Positions 26,070-34,550 of a DNA stretch of 61,758 nucleotides are shown piece after piece. The position numbers and the translations under genes are program-made. The DNA is from Methylobacterium sp. WL119. GTDB lineage: Bacteria > Pseudomonadota > Alphaproteobacteria > Rhizobiales > Beijerinckiaceae. Under the pieces are notes generated by a model. That model saw only the letters and a list, made by a program, of their open reading frames with translations. It did no database searches and had not been told where the DNA came from. The stretch lies in NCBI RefSeq assembly GCF_008039875.1, contig NZ_VRUU01000019.1, positions 1 through 61,758 on the forward strand, written 5' to 3'. Position 1 is the stretch's first letter, and the number at the start of each line of letters is the position of its first letter.

Positions 26070-27284
26070 ATGGCATCGGATCTCGTGTCCTCGGACGAGA
26101 CCGCCGGCACCGTCGTCGACCCGCGCGACGCGGCCGCCGAGGCCGGGCTCGCCTACGTCGACGACACGATGCCGGGCCTGACCCGGAAGAAGACCGCCAA
26201 GGGCTTCCGCTTCGTCGACGCCAAGGGCGCGCCCGTCCGCGACAAGGCGCAGGTCCAGCGGATCAAGTCCCTGGCGATCCCGCCGGCCTACACCGACGTG
26301 TGGATCTGCCCGCGCAAGAACGGCCACATCCAGGCCACCGGGCGCGATGCCAAGGGGCGCAAGCAGTACCGCTACCATCCCGATTTCCGCGCGGCGCGGG
26401 ACTCGACGAAGTTCAGCCACATCATGGCCTTCGCCGACGCGCTGCCGGGCATCCGCACGCGGATCGACGCGGACATGCGGCGCAGGGGCCTGTCGCGCGA
26501 GAAGGTGCTCGCCACCGTGGTGCATCTCCTCGAGACGACGCTGATCCGCGTCGGCAACGACGACTACGCCAAGGCCAACAAGAGCTACGGCCTGACGACG
26601 CTGCGCGACCCGCACGTGACGGTCGAGGGCGCGGCGATGACCTTCCGCTTCAAGGGCAAGAGCGGCAAGACCTGGAACCTGTCGGTGAAGGACCGGCGCG
26701 TGGCCAGGATCGTCAAGGCCTGCCAGGACCTGCCGGGCCAGGAGCTGTTCCAGTACATCGACGAGGCCGGCGAGCAGCGCGACGTGACCTCGTCGGACGT
26801 CAACGCGTACCTGCGCGAGATCTCGGGGCAGGACATCACGGCGAAGGACTTCCGCACCTGGGCCGGCACGGTGCTGGCGGCGCTGGCGCTTCGCGAGTTC
26901 GAGACCTTCGACGGCGAGGCCGGCGCCAAGAAGAACGTCCGCGCGGCGATCGAGAACGTATCGGCCCGGCTCGGCAACACGCCGACCATCTGCCGCAAGT
27001 GCTACATCCACCCGCAGATCATCGACTGCTACCTCGAAGGCGCCCTGCTGCTCCAGGTGAAGGACGCGGTCGAGAGCGAGCTGGTCGAGGATCTCGGCCG
27101 CCTGCGCCCGGAGGAGGCGGCGGTGCTGAGCCTGCTGCAGACCCGGCTCGCCGGAGACGCGCCCTCGACCGGCACGGCGAAGGCCGCGCCCCGGACGGCT
27201 CGGGCCGGCAAGGCGGCGAAGACGAACACGCCGCGCAAGCCCGCGGCGAAGGCCGCCAAGGGCGCGGAGGCCGCGCGCGCCTGA
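26070..27284 (+). CDS. DNA topoisomerase IB
   Basis: A 404-residue poxvirus/bacterial-type IB topoisomerase that relaxes supercoils by a 3'-phosphotyrosine intermediate. Catalytic elements: IRVGNDDYAKANKSYGLTTL (first Arg), SGQDITAKDFRTWAGTVLAA (second Arg), and the nucleophile Tyr at residue 312 in CRKCYIHPQI. The N-domain contains GFRFVDAKG and DVWICPRKNGHIQATGRDAK. The last 45 residues are Ala/Lys/Pro-rich, a DNA-binding tail like those of histone H1-like proteins. Start ATG at 26070 follows GAGGAGCAGCG. Convergent with the LuxR-type gene. Confidence 0.95.
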   Translation: MASDLVSSDETAGTVVDPRDAAAEAGLAYVDDTMPGLTRKKTAKGFRFVDAKGAPVRDKAQVQRIKSLAIPPAYTDVWICPRKNGHIQATGRDAKGRKQYRYHPDFRAARDSTKFSHIMAFADALPGIRTRIDADMRRRGLSREKVLATVVHLLETTLIRVGNDDYAKANKSYGLTTLRDPHVTVEGAAMTFRFKGKSGKTWNLSVKDRRVARIVKACQDLPGQELFQYIDEAGEQRDVTSSDVNAYLREISGQDITAKDFRTWAGTVLAALALREFETFDGEAGAKKNVRAAIENVSARLGNTPTICRKCYIHPQIIDCYLEGALLLQVKDAVESELVEDLGRLRPEEAAVLSLLQTRLAGDAPSTGTAKAAPRTARAGKAAKTNTPRKPAAKAAKGAEAARA

Positions 27285-27312
27285 ACGCCCGCCCGGCCGG
27301 GTCGCGGCGCGC

Positions 27313-28008
27313 TCAATGGCGCGCCGGACCCTCGCCCGTGCTGGCCCGCGCCGATTCGGCCCCGCGACGGCCCTGCTCGGTGTCGAGCACCGGCGCGAGG
27401 CCGAGCTGACGGGCGAGCGAGACCAGATCCTTCAACCGTCCGGTCTGGGTCTTGCGGCGCAGGTTCAGGCGGTGGGTCTCCACCGTGCGGACCGACAGCA
27501 TCAGGCGGCGCGCGACCTCCTTGTTGCTGAAGCCGGCGCTGAGGAAGCGCAGGACCTCGGCCTCGCGCGGCGTCAGCCCGAGGCTGTCGGCCGGCTCCGC
27601 GGACGGGGCCGTGCCCGCCTCGACCTCGCTCCGGGCGATCAGCCGCGGGGCGCCCTCGGCCAGGGCCAGCACGGCGTTGCAGAGGTCCCGCGGCGTGGCG
27701 GAGCGGGCCACGAAGGCGTCCGCCCCGGCCTCCCGCAGCGCGTCGACGTCGGCCGCGTTCAGCGCTTGGAACGCCACCAGCGTCCGCAGCGCCGGCAGGC
27801 GCGCCTTGAGGTCCACGAGGTGGCTGAGCCCGACCTGCAGCCGGGTCTCGTCCAGGAAGATCAGCGCGACGGTGTTGGCCGGGTCGACCTGGTCGAGGTC
27901 GGCCTCGCCGATCGTATGGAGCGCCGGCATGTGCTCCAGCGTCGCGCGGAAGGCGGGATTCAGCTCCTGGGGCTCGTCGAACACCAGGACGTCTACGGCC
28001 GTACTCAT
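27313..28008 (-). CDS. LuxR/FixJ-type transcriptional regulator with atypical receiver
   Basis: A 231-residue protein. Residues about 5-120 resemble a receiver: VALIFLDETRLQVG has an Asp in the phosphoacceptor position, but the invariant Lys near DAFVARSATP is replaced and the N-terminal acidic pair is incomplete. Residues about 145-210 are a clear LuxR helix-turn-helix: LGLTPREAEVLRFLSAGFSN then KEVARRLMLSVRTVETHRLN. The DNA-binding half is secure; control by phosphorylation is doubtful. No cognate kinase is adjacent; the next gene upstream encodes another altered-receiver protein. Start MSTAVDVLVF at 28008. Confidence 0.85.
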   Translation of the reverse strand: MSTAVDVLVFDEPQELNPAFRATLEHMPALHTIGEADLDQVDPANTVALIFLDETRLQVGLSHLVDLKARLPALRTLVAFQALNAADVDALREAGADAFVARSATPRDLCNAVLALAEGAPRLIARSEVEAGTAPSAEPADSLGLTPREAEVLRFLSAGFSNKEVARRLMLSVRTVETHRLNLRRKTQTGRLKDLVSLARQLGLAPVLDTEQGRRGAESARASTGEGPARH

Positions 28009-28257
28009 ACCGCGCACCCTTCTTTCCCGGCATGGCACAATTCGGCCGGGGTCGGAAGAAGTGCTTCAAGACTCGTTCCAGACGAATCCTGCGGTCTTTT
28101 GCAGTCGACTTGTGTCGAAATCAGATACGGCGCCGGACTTATACTTAACGCGTGTCTCGCACAGGCACAGCGCGATCAACCTTAACGTCCACCCGTCTCC
28201 GTGACGACCGAGCGACGCAGGGCGGCGGGTCCCCGTGCCGGCGAAGCGGACCGGGCT

Positions 28258-29154
28258 TCAGCCAGCGCGGGCGAGGACGAGGTCGTTCTCGGCCGAGACG
28301 ACGCGGTCGCGCCCGGAGGTCTTGGCCTCGTAGAGGGCGATGTCGGCGCGCTTGGTCAGCGCGGTGACGCTGTCGCCCTCGCACCAGGTGCTGACGCCGA
28401 AGCTGCACGTCATGCGCACGGGGCCGCGCGATCCGCGGATGCGGAGGTCCCTCACCTGCAGGCGGAGGCGCCCGGCGACGGCCTCGGCCTCCGCGAGGGA
28501 AAGTCCGGGCAGCACCACCGCGAACTCCTCGCCGCCGAGGCGCCCGACGATCCCCTGGGCGCCCAGAAGCTCGGCTACGGCCTTGATCGCGGCATCGCCG
28601 ACATCGTGGCCGTGCTCGTCGTTGATGCGCTTGAAATGGTCGATGTCGGCGAGCACGGCCGAGAGCGCCCCGTGGTTGCCGGCGCGCTCGGTCGCCGCGC
28701 CGACCCGGGCGAAGAAGGCGCGGCGGTTGAGCAGGCCGGTGAGCGGGTCGGTCTCGGCGAGCCGGATCAGCTCGTTCTGCATCGTGGTCAGGCGCTCGGC
28801 CGCGCGCAGGCGCGCATGCAGCTCCTCGGCGCTCGGCGGCTTCTCGATGAAGTCGTCGGCGCCGCTGTCCAAGGCCTCAGCGAGGTTCCGCGCGTTGCGC
28901 GCCGACGACATCGTGACGACGTAGAGGGGGCGGCGCGCCTCGGCGAGGAGCCGGGCCGACCAGCACAGCTCCAGTCCCGTCACCGGCCGGACCTCGAGGC
29001 TGGTGATCAGCACCCGGACGCTCGGGGTCTCCTCCAGGAAATCGCGGGCGGCGGCCGAGTCCGTGAAGGCGCTCACGACGTGCCCGCGCGGTTCCAGCAG
29101 CCCGGTGATGATCTTGAGGACGACGCGGCTCGAATCGACGATGACGATGTGCAT
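28258..29154 (-). CDS. Receiver-GGDEF protein (putative diguanylate cyclase)
   Basis: A 298-residue soluble protein. Residues 1-120 are receiver-like (MHIVIVDSSRVVLKIITGLL), but where the phosphoacceptor Asp is expected it reads VLITSLEVRPVTG, so Asp is apparently Ser, while FIEKPPSAEEL keeps the Lys. Residues about 135-290 are GGDEF: ETDPLTGLLNRRAFF, ADIDHFKRINDEHGHDVGD and the active-site variant GGEEF in GRLGGEEFAVVLPG. The RxxD inhibitory site normally five residues before is absent. It should make cyclic di-GMP without classical phosphorylation or product inhibition. Start at 29154. Confidence 0.9.
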   Translation of the reverse strand: MHIVIVDSSRVVLKIITGLLEPRGHVVSAFTDSAAARDFLEETPSVRVLITSLEVRPVTGLELCWSARLLAEARRPLYVVTMSSARNARNLAEALDSGADDFIEKPPSAEELHARLRAAERLTTMQNELIRLAETDPLTGLLNRRAFFARVGAATERAGNHGALSAVLADIDHFKRINDEHGHDVGDAAIKAVAELLGAQGIVGRLGGEEFAVVLPGLSLAEAEAVAGRLRLQVRDLRIRGSRGPVRMTCSFGVSTWCEGDSVTALTKRADIALYEAKTSGRDRVVSAENDLVLARAG

Positions 29155-29330
29155 GGCGCGCGATACCGATGGAAACGGGTTCTGATGCAACCAGGCCTTA
29201 AAAACCTTAAGATGCAGTCTCGGCTCGCGCACACGTGGATGATCGGCGACGGAATCGTACGAACGCCGGTCGGCGCCGACGCGGCGCCGAGGACGAGCGG
29301 GAACCCCGATTGCGGGTGCGGGAGGCGAGC

Positions 29331-29714
29331 GTGACCGCGACAGGAAGGTCGGAGGGGGCGGAGGCGGCGCCGTACCCGCGCACGCCGGACGGGCGCTACT
29401 TCGTCGTCCGGGAGCGGCTCTGGCGCTGCACCGACCCGCGCCTGCCGGAAGCGGCCCGGCAACGCCACGTCGACGCGCTGATGGATGCGCGCCGCGCCGT
29501 CGGGGCGGCCAAGCGCGCCGAACGGAAGGGCGATCCCCAGGCTCCGGCGCTGCTGCGGTCGGCGCGCGGCGGCGTGCAGGCCGCCAAGGAAGCCCTCGGC
29601 GAGCGCGGGCCGGTCTGGTGGACGGATGGAGCCGAGGACCAGGGCGGGCGCCATCCGCGCAACACGCCCTATGCCGCGTGGTACGCGGCGCTCACCGAGC
29701 CCGAACGCCGCTGA
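29331..29714 (+). CDS. Conserved hypothetical protein (127 aa)
   Basis: Start GTG at 29331 has a GGAGG five bases upstream. The translation contains RTPDGRYFVVRERLWRCTDP, then a basic helical middle ARRAVGAAKRAERKGD, and GPVWWTDGA. I recognise this as a protein widely conserved in Hyphomicrobiales without a known function. No signal peptide or membrane segment. Its stop is three bases from the convergent neighbour. Confidence 0.75.
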   Translation: MTATGRSEGAEAAPYPRTPDGRYFVVRERLWRCTDPRLPEAARQRHVDALMDARRAVGAAKRAERKGDPQAPALLRSARGGVQAAKEALGERGPVWWTDGAEDQGGRHPRNTPYAAWYAALTEPERR

Positions 29715-29717
29715 CGC

Positions 29718-30179
29718 TCAGCGCCGCGGCACGGAGACCGTGACGACCGAGACGCCGTTCCCGGACTGGACCTGCCCGCCCGAGGTCCAGGCGCCATCGC
29801 GTCCGCGCGACAGGATGCGCGGCCCCTGCCCGCGGCGGGAGGCCGGGTGAAGGCCGGGGTTGATCACGGTCAGGCTCGGCGCCGCCACCGGTGCCTCGCG
29901 CACGCCCGAGATCGTCGGGATGCCGTAGGTGCCGTAGCTCCAGGGGGCCGGGACGATGCGGTTCGGCGAGGGCACGCTGCTGAAGGGCGCACCGATATAC
30001 GCACCGCGCACCGCCTCGTCGGCGAAGCCGTACCCGACCGGACCGCCATAGGCCGAGCCGTAGCCGTAGGGTGCGACGCGCACGGTCTCGGCGTGCGCGG
30101 CCCCGACGCCGAGCGACAGGGCGGCGGCGAGCGCGAACCGGGCGGCGATCCGCGAGCGGGACGGATGGTGACGGGTCAT
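29718..30179 (-). CDS. Secreted Gly/Tyr-rich hypothetical protein
   Basis: A 153-residue protein with a signal peptide ([21 protein letters not shown], cleavage after AHA). The mature part is rich in Gly, Pro, Tyr and Ser (YGYGSAYGGPVGYGFADEA) and lacks Cys. It is probably periplasmic or outer-membrane associated; function unknown. Start at 30179 is set by the signal peptide. Confidence 0.7.
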   Translation of the reverse strand: MTRHHPSRSRIAARFALAAALSLGVGAAHAETVRVAPYGYGSAYGGPVGYGFADEAVRGAYIGAPFSSVPSPNRIVPAPWSYGTYGIPTISGVREAPVAAPSLTVINPGLHPASRRGQGPRILSRGRDGAWTSGGQVQSGNGVSVVTVSVPRR

Positions 30180-30338
30180 GGATCGCAACTCCGGTCGGGA
30201 CGCTGACATGCGGGGCAAACCCCGGTCTCGCCGATCTCGTTCCGGTCGGCCCGCCCAAGCCACGGGCGAAGACTGCTTAAACCGCGCGGCGAGCGCTGTT
30301 GCCCACAGAATTGCGCGCGGCGCCGAAGTCGATCCCGC

Positions 30339-30584
30339 TCAACGGCAAGTGGTGATACGGCGAACGATCCAGCCTTCGCCCTCGACCCAGAGACGACGGC
30401 GGATCCGGCTGCAGGTGCCGCCGTCGTCCTCGCCCTCGGTGGCCGAGACCGGACGGACGGGGGGCGTCACCTCGGCGACCTTGGTCACGGTCGCGGTGGC
30501 GGGGGCCGCCGACGCCGTCGTGGGGGCGGCGAAGCCGAGGAGCGCGACGAGCGCGAGGACGGGAGCAACGGACGTCGTCGACAT
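30339..30584 (-). CDS. Small secreted protein (81 aa)
   Basis: Signal peptide in residues 1-27 (VAPVLALVALLGFAAPTTAS), then a Val/Pro/Thr linker and a C-terminal core with CSRIRRRLWVEGEGWIVRR and a final TCR, so two Cys that could pair. I have seen similar C-termini in small Hyphomicrobiales proteins; function unknown. Confidence 0.68.
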   Translation of the reverse strand: MSTTSVAPVLALVALLGFAAPTTASAAPATATVTKVAEVTPPVRPVSATEGEDDGGTCSRIRRRLWVEGEGWIVRRITTCR

Positions 30585-30766
30585 GGATCTGGGTCTCGCC
30601 TGGGCAGCTTGGCCGGCGCGCCGGCACCGGAGCGGAGACGCTTCGTGCGTGTCCGAACGGGTAATCCGCGACCCTTCGTTTCGGTTGCAACGCCTGCGCG
30701 GATCTCGCGACGAATGCTCCGATTCGGCACGGATGGAGCGCGGATCCCGAACCGCGCCGTGCGCCC

Positions 30767-31480
30767 TCAGTCCAGCTGCTGGATCAGCCCGTCGCGGATG
30801 GTGACCCGGCGGTCCATGCGGGCGGCGAGCTCCATGTTGTGGGTGGCGATGAGGGCGGCGAGGCCGGAAGCGCGCACCAGCGAGAGCAGGATCGAGAAGA
30901 CGTGCCCCGCGGTCGAGGGGTCGAGGTTGCCGGTGGGCTCGTCGGCGAGCAGCAGGCGCGGGCCGTTGGCGACGGCGCGCGCGATCGCGACGCGCTGCTG
31001 CTCGCCGCCGGACAGCTCCGCCGGCCGGTGGACGAGGCGGTCCTTGAGGCCGAGGAAGCTCAGGAGCTCGGTGGCGCGCGCCTTCGCCTCGCCGCGCCCG
31101 AGCCCGCGGATGAGCTGGGGCATCACCACGTTCTCCAGCGCCGAGAACTCCGGCAGCAGGTGATGGAACTGGTAGACGAAGCCCATCTCCTCACGGCGGA
31201 AGCGCGTGCGCTCGGCATCCTTCATCGCCGCGGTCGGCTGGCCGCCGACGTAGACCTCGCCGCCGTCCGGCCGCTCCAGCAAACCGGCGAGGTGCAGCAG
31301 GGTCGACTTGCCGGCGCCCGACGGCGCGACCAGCGCGACCAGCTCGCCCGGCCAGATCGCGAGGTCGGCCCCGCGCAGGATGTCGAGCGACCGGTCGCCC
31401 TGCGCATAGCGCCGCTCGACGCGGGAAAAGAACAGGGCCGGCACCGGCGGGATGCCGGCGCTCTCGGAGGTGCCGCTCAT
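30767..31480 (-). CDS. lolD: Lipoprotein-releasing ABC transporter ATP-binding protein LolD
   Basis: A 237-residue ATPase driving extraction of outer-membrane lipoproteins from the inner membrane to LolA. Walker [15 protein letters not shown]-loop/[16 protein letters not shown] (the latter typical of LolD), signature [15 protein letters not shown], Walker [13 protein letters not shown]. The start at 31480 lies 11 bases after the lolC stop, so they are coupled. A second in-frame Met follows the repeated GTS codons. Confidence 0.94.
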   Translation of the reverse strand: MSGTSESAGIPPVPALFFSRVERRYAQGDRSLDILRGADLAIWPGELVALVAPSGAGKSTLLHLAGLLERPDGGEVYVGGQPTAAMKDAERTRFRREEMGFVYQFHHLLPEFSALENVVMPQLIRGLGRGEAKARATELLSFLGLKDRLVHRPAELSGGEQQRVAIARAVANGPRLLLADEPTGNLDPSTAGHVFSILLSLVRASGLAALIATHNMELAARMDRRVTIRDGLIQQLD

Positions 31481-31491
31481 GGAAGTGCCGC

Positions 31492-32790
31492 TCAGCCGTA
31501 GCGCAGCGCCTGCACCGGATCGAGCCGGGCCGCGCGCCAGGAGGGATAGACCGTCGCGGCGAGCGCGAGCAGGAACGAGGTCAGCACCACGACCGTGATC
31601 TCGGTGGGGTTCATCTCGGCCGGGATTTCGGCGAGGAACCGCACCGTCGGGTCCCAGGCGCCGGGAAACAGCACGCGCTGGATCGGCTTGATGTTCAGCG
31701 TGATCAGGATGCCGAGCCCGAGGCCCGACAGGGTGCCGACGAGGCCGATCAGCGCGCCGTTGATCAGGAAAACGCGCATCACCGTGCCGGGGGTCGCGCC
31801 CATGGTGCGCAGGATGGCGATGTCGCTCGACTTGTCGCGCACCAGCAGGATCAGGCCGGAGACGATGTTCAAGGTCGCCACGACGACGATGAGGCTCAGG
31901 ATCAGGAACATCACGTTGCGCTCGACCTCGAGCGCCCCGAAGAAGGTTCGGTTGCGCTGGCGCCAATCGGTGAGCAGCACCGGCCGCTCGGCCGCCAGCT
32001 CCAGCGGCTCGCGCATGGCGGCGACCGCGTCGGGGTTGTCGATGTAGATCTCGATCAGGCTGACGTCGCCCTCGCGGTTGAAGAACGCCTGCGATTCCGC
32101 GAGCGGCATGAACACGAAGGTCGAGTCGAACTCGGTCATGCCGATCTCGAAGATCGCCTTGACCGTGTAGCTCTTGGTCCGCGGCGCGGTGCCGAAGGCC
32201 GTGGTCGCGCCCTTCGGCGTCGAGAGCGTGATGGTGTCGCCGGCCTGGATCGCCAGGCTGTCGGCGAGCCGGCGGCCGATCAGCACCCCCGAGCCGTCGT
32301 CGAAGCCCTCCAGCGTGCCGCCGCGAAGCGACTTGGCGATGCCGCCGATCGCCCCGAGGTCGTCGCCGCGCACGCCGCGGACCAGCACGCCGCTGCCGCC
32401 GTAGGGCGACGAGGCGAAGGCCTGGCCCTCGACCAGCGGGATCGCGGCCCGCACGCCCGCCACCTTCGACAGGCGCTCGGACAGGTCGGCGAAATCGGTG
32501 AAGGTCCGGTCGATCGGGGTGACGAAGATGTGGCCGTTGATGCCGACGATCTTCGACAGCAGCTCGGTCCGGAAGCCGTTCATCACCGAGAGCACGATGA
32601 TCAGCGTCGCGACGCCGAGTGCGATGCCGAGCACCGAGAAGAACGCCACCACCGAGACGCCGCCGCCGCGGCGGCGCGCGCGCAGGTAGCGTCCGGCGAT
32701 GATCCACTCGAAGGCCGCGAACGGCGCGGTCGCCCCGCGCAGCCATGCCGGCTTCCGCGTGCTCGCCTCGGTGCCGGCTTCGACCGCCAT
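31492..32790 (-). CDS. lolC: Lipoprotein-releasing ABC transporter permease (LolC/E type)
   Basis: A 432-residue MacB-fold permease with the expected four membrane segments around a large periplasmic domain. [20 protein letters not shown] starts the first segment; [19 protein letters not shown] and [12 protein letters not shown] lie in the periplasmic part; [20 protein letters not shown] and [18 protein letters not shown] end it. Start ATG at 32790 has TGAGG six bases upstream; a GTG five codons earlier overlaps proS. With a single permease gene, two copies likely pair with LolD2. Confidence 0.93.
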   Translation of the reverse strand: MAVEAGTEASTRKPAWLRGATAPFAAFEWIIAGRYLRARRRGGGVSVVAFFSVLGIALGVATLIIVLSVMNGFRTELLSKIVGINGHIFVTPIDRTFTDFADLSERLSKVAGVRAAIPLVEGQAFASSPYGGSGVLVRGVRGDDLGAIGGIAKSLRGGTLEGFDDGSGVLIGRRLADSLAIQAGDTITLSTPKGATTAFGTAPRTKSYTVKAIFEIGMTEFDSTFVFMPLAESQAFFNREGDVSLIEIYIDNPDAVAAMREPLELAAERPVLLTDWRQRNRTFFGALEVERNVMFLILSLIVVVATLNIVSGLILLVRDKSSDIAILRTMGATPGTVMRVFLINGALIGLVGTLSGLGLGILITLNIKPIQRVLFPGAWDPTVRFLAEIPAEMNPTEITVVVLTSFLLALAATVYPSWRAARLDPVQALRYG

Positions 32791-32797
32791 CGGAGCC

Positions 32798-34123
32798 TCA
32801 GGCACGCCGGATTCGGGTGATCAGGTCCACCGGCGCCAGGGTCTCGCGCTCACCGCCGGCGCGGCGCTTCAGCTCGACCTTGCCCTCGGCCAGGCTCTTG
32901 GGACCGACCACCACCTGCCAGGGCAGGCCGATCAGGTCCGCGGTGGCGAACTTCGCGCCCGGCCGCTCGTCGCGATCGTCGTAGAGCACGCTGAGGCCGG
33001 CGGCCTCGAGCGTCCCCTGGATCTCGGCGCAGGCGGCGTCGGCCGCGGCGTCGCCGGTCTTCAGGTTGATCAGCGCGACGTCGAACGGCGCGACCGCATC
33101 CGGCCAGATGATGCCGGCCTCGTCGTGCGACGCCTCGATGATCGCGGCGACCAGGCGGCTCGGGCCGATGCCGTAGGAGCCCATGTGGACCGGGCGCTCG
33201 ATCCCGTCCGGGCCGGCAACCTTGGCGCCCATCGGCTCGGAATACTTCGTGCCGAAGTAGAAGATGTGCCCGACCTCGATGCCGCGGGCCGACATGCGGT
33301 TCTCCTCCGGCACCTCGGCGAAGGCGTCGGCCTCGTGCATCTCGTCGGTGGCGGCGTAGTGCGAGGTCCAGGCGTCGACGAGGCCCTGCAGGCCGGCGAC
33401 GTCCTCGAAATCCACGGTCGCGGGCGGGATCTCGAAGTCGAGATAGGCGCGGTCGCAGAACACCTCGCTCTCACCGGTCTGGGCGAGGATGATGAACTCG
33501 TGGCTGAGGTCGCCGCCGATCGGCCCGGTATCGGCCCGCATCGGGATCGCCTTGAGGCCGAGGCCCGCGAAGGTGCGCAGGTAGGCCACGAACATCCGGT
33601 TGTAGGCGTGGCGGGCGCCGGCCTGGTCGAAGTCGAAGGAGTAGGCGTCCTTCATCAGGAACTCGCGCGAGCGCATCGTGCCGAAGCGCGGGCGCACCTC
33701 GTCGCGGAACTTCCAGGAGATCTGGTAAAGGTTCTTCGGCAGGTCCTTGTAGGAGCGCACGCTCGCCCGGAAGATCCCGGTCACGACCTCCTCGGCGGTG
33801 GGGCCGTACAGCATCTCGCGGTCGTGCCGGTCCTTGATGCGCAGCATCTCCTTGCCGTAGGCGTCGTAGCGGCCCGATTCCCGCCACGGCTCGGCGGACT
33901 GGATCGTCGGCAGCAGCAGCTCGACCGCCCCGGCCCGGTCCTGCTCGGTGCGGATCACGTCGCAGACCTTGTTCAGCACCCGCAGGCCGAGCGGCAGCCA
34001 CGCGTAGATGCCGGCCGATTCCTGGCGCACGAGGCCGGCGCGCAGCATCAACCGGTGCGAGACGATCTCGGCTTCCTTGGGCGTCTCGCGCAAGGTCGGC
34101 AGGAAGTAGCGGGACAGACGCAT
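32798..34123 (-). CDS. proS: Prolyl-tRNA synthetase (short alphaproteobacterial type)
   Basis: A 441-residue class II synthetase charging tRNA-Pro. Opening [19 protein letters not shown] fixes the start; class II motifs are visible in [40 protein letters not shown] and [16 protein letters not shown]. The editing insertion of the E. coli type (over 560 residues) is missing, as usual in alphaproteobacteria. It heads proS-lolC-lolD. Confidence 0.97.
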   Translation of the reverse strand: MRLSRYFLPTLRETPKEAEIVSHRLMLRAGLVRQESAGIYAWLPLGLRVLNKVCDVIRTEQDRAGAVELLLPTIQSAEPWRESGRYDAYGKEMLRIKDRHDREMLYGPTAEEVVTGIFRASVRSYKDLPKNLYQISWKFRDEVRPRFGTMRSREFLMKDAYSFDFDQAGARHAYNRMFVAYLRTFAGLGLKAIPMRADTGPIGGDLSHEFIILAQTGESEVFCDRAYLDFEIPPATVDFEDVAGLQGLVDAWTSHYAATDEMHEADAFAEVPEENRMSARGIEVGHIFYFGTKYSEPMGAKVAGPDGIERPVHMGSYGIGPSRLVAAIIEASHDEAGIIWPDAVAPFDVALINLKTGDAAADAACAEIQGTLEAAGLSVLYDDRDERPGAKFATADLIGLPWQVVVGPKSLAEGKVELKRRAGGERETLAPVDLITRIRRA

Positions 34124-34349
34124 GAGGCTTCTTTGACGGATCCGGCGGTCGGTTCGGGTCTGGCGGCGCGCGCGGACGCCGATCCCGTTGCCGGGGGCAC
34201 ACAACACATTGCAACCGGAAAACACAAGCGGCTTGGGTCTTCGGGGCCGGCCGGAGCCCGGTTTCGTCGCTTCGCCACCCGCCGACGGCCCCGGAGACGG
34301 TTCCCTGCAATTTCTCGGCGAAAAAACGCAGATTTGTCCCTTCGACCCG

Positions 34350-34378
34350 GTGACAGGACGAAATGTTGTTCCTATAAG
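34350..34378 (+). promoter_or_regulatory. Candidate sigma-70 promoter for the small-RNA gene
   Basis: -35 GTGACA (34350-34355), spacer of exactly 17 bases, -10 TATAAG (34373-34378). Start expected near 34385. It points away from proS and is not followed by any ORF with a ribosome-binding site. Confidence 0.65.
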
Positions 34379-34385
34379 CAGCCCG

Positions 34386-34529
34386 CGATGGTTGCGTAGC
34401 CCCTCAGAGGGAACGCAAAGGTCCGGGTCTCGGGAGGAAAATCGACCGCCACGCAGTCAATGCGTAGGACAACCAAAGGTCGAACCAGATTGACTGCTTG
34501 AAAAGCAAGGCCTCGGGCCTTGCTTTTTT
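34386..34529 (+). ncRNA. Candidate trans-acting small RNA (about 145 nt)
   Basis: Defined by the promoter just upstream and an intrinsic terminator at its end. Internal pairing supports a structured RNA: TTGCGT/ACGCAA with a nested CCC/GGG near 34392-34418, and an eight-base helix GCAGTCAA (34453-34460) with TTGACTGC (34490-34497) enclosing an A-rich segment. No start codon with a ribosome-binding site is seen. It is not 6S, tmRNA, RNase P or SRP RNA as far as I can judge. A 5' leader for the downstream region is ruled out because the next gene is on the other strand. Confidence 0.62.
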
Positions 34530-34530
34530 G
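34501..34530 (+). terminator. Rho-independent terminator of the small-RNA gene
   Basis: AAGCAAGGCC pairs with GGCCTTGCTT around a three-base loop, followed by TTTT on the plus strand. The other strand gives only a short T run, so it acts mainly rightward, though it may also stop leftward transcripts from the sugar transporter. Confidence 0.88.
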
Positions 34531-34550
34531 TTTCGTACGCCCGTTAACGC

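Noticed and set aside
28009..28257. A riboswitch or RNA in the gap before the LuxR-type gene
   Set aside because: No conserved riboswitch core or terminator-like structure was recognised; it looks like an ordinary promoter region.
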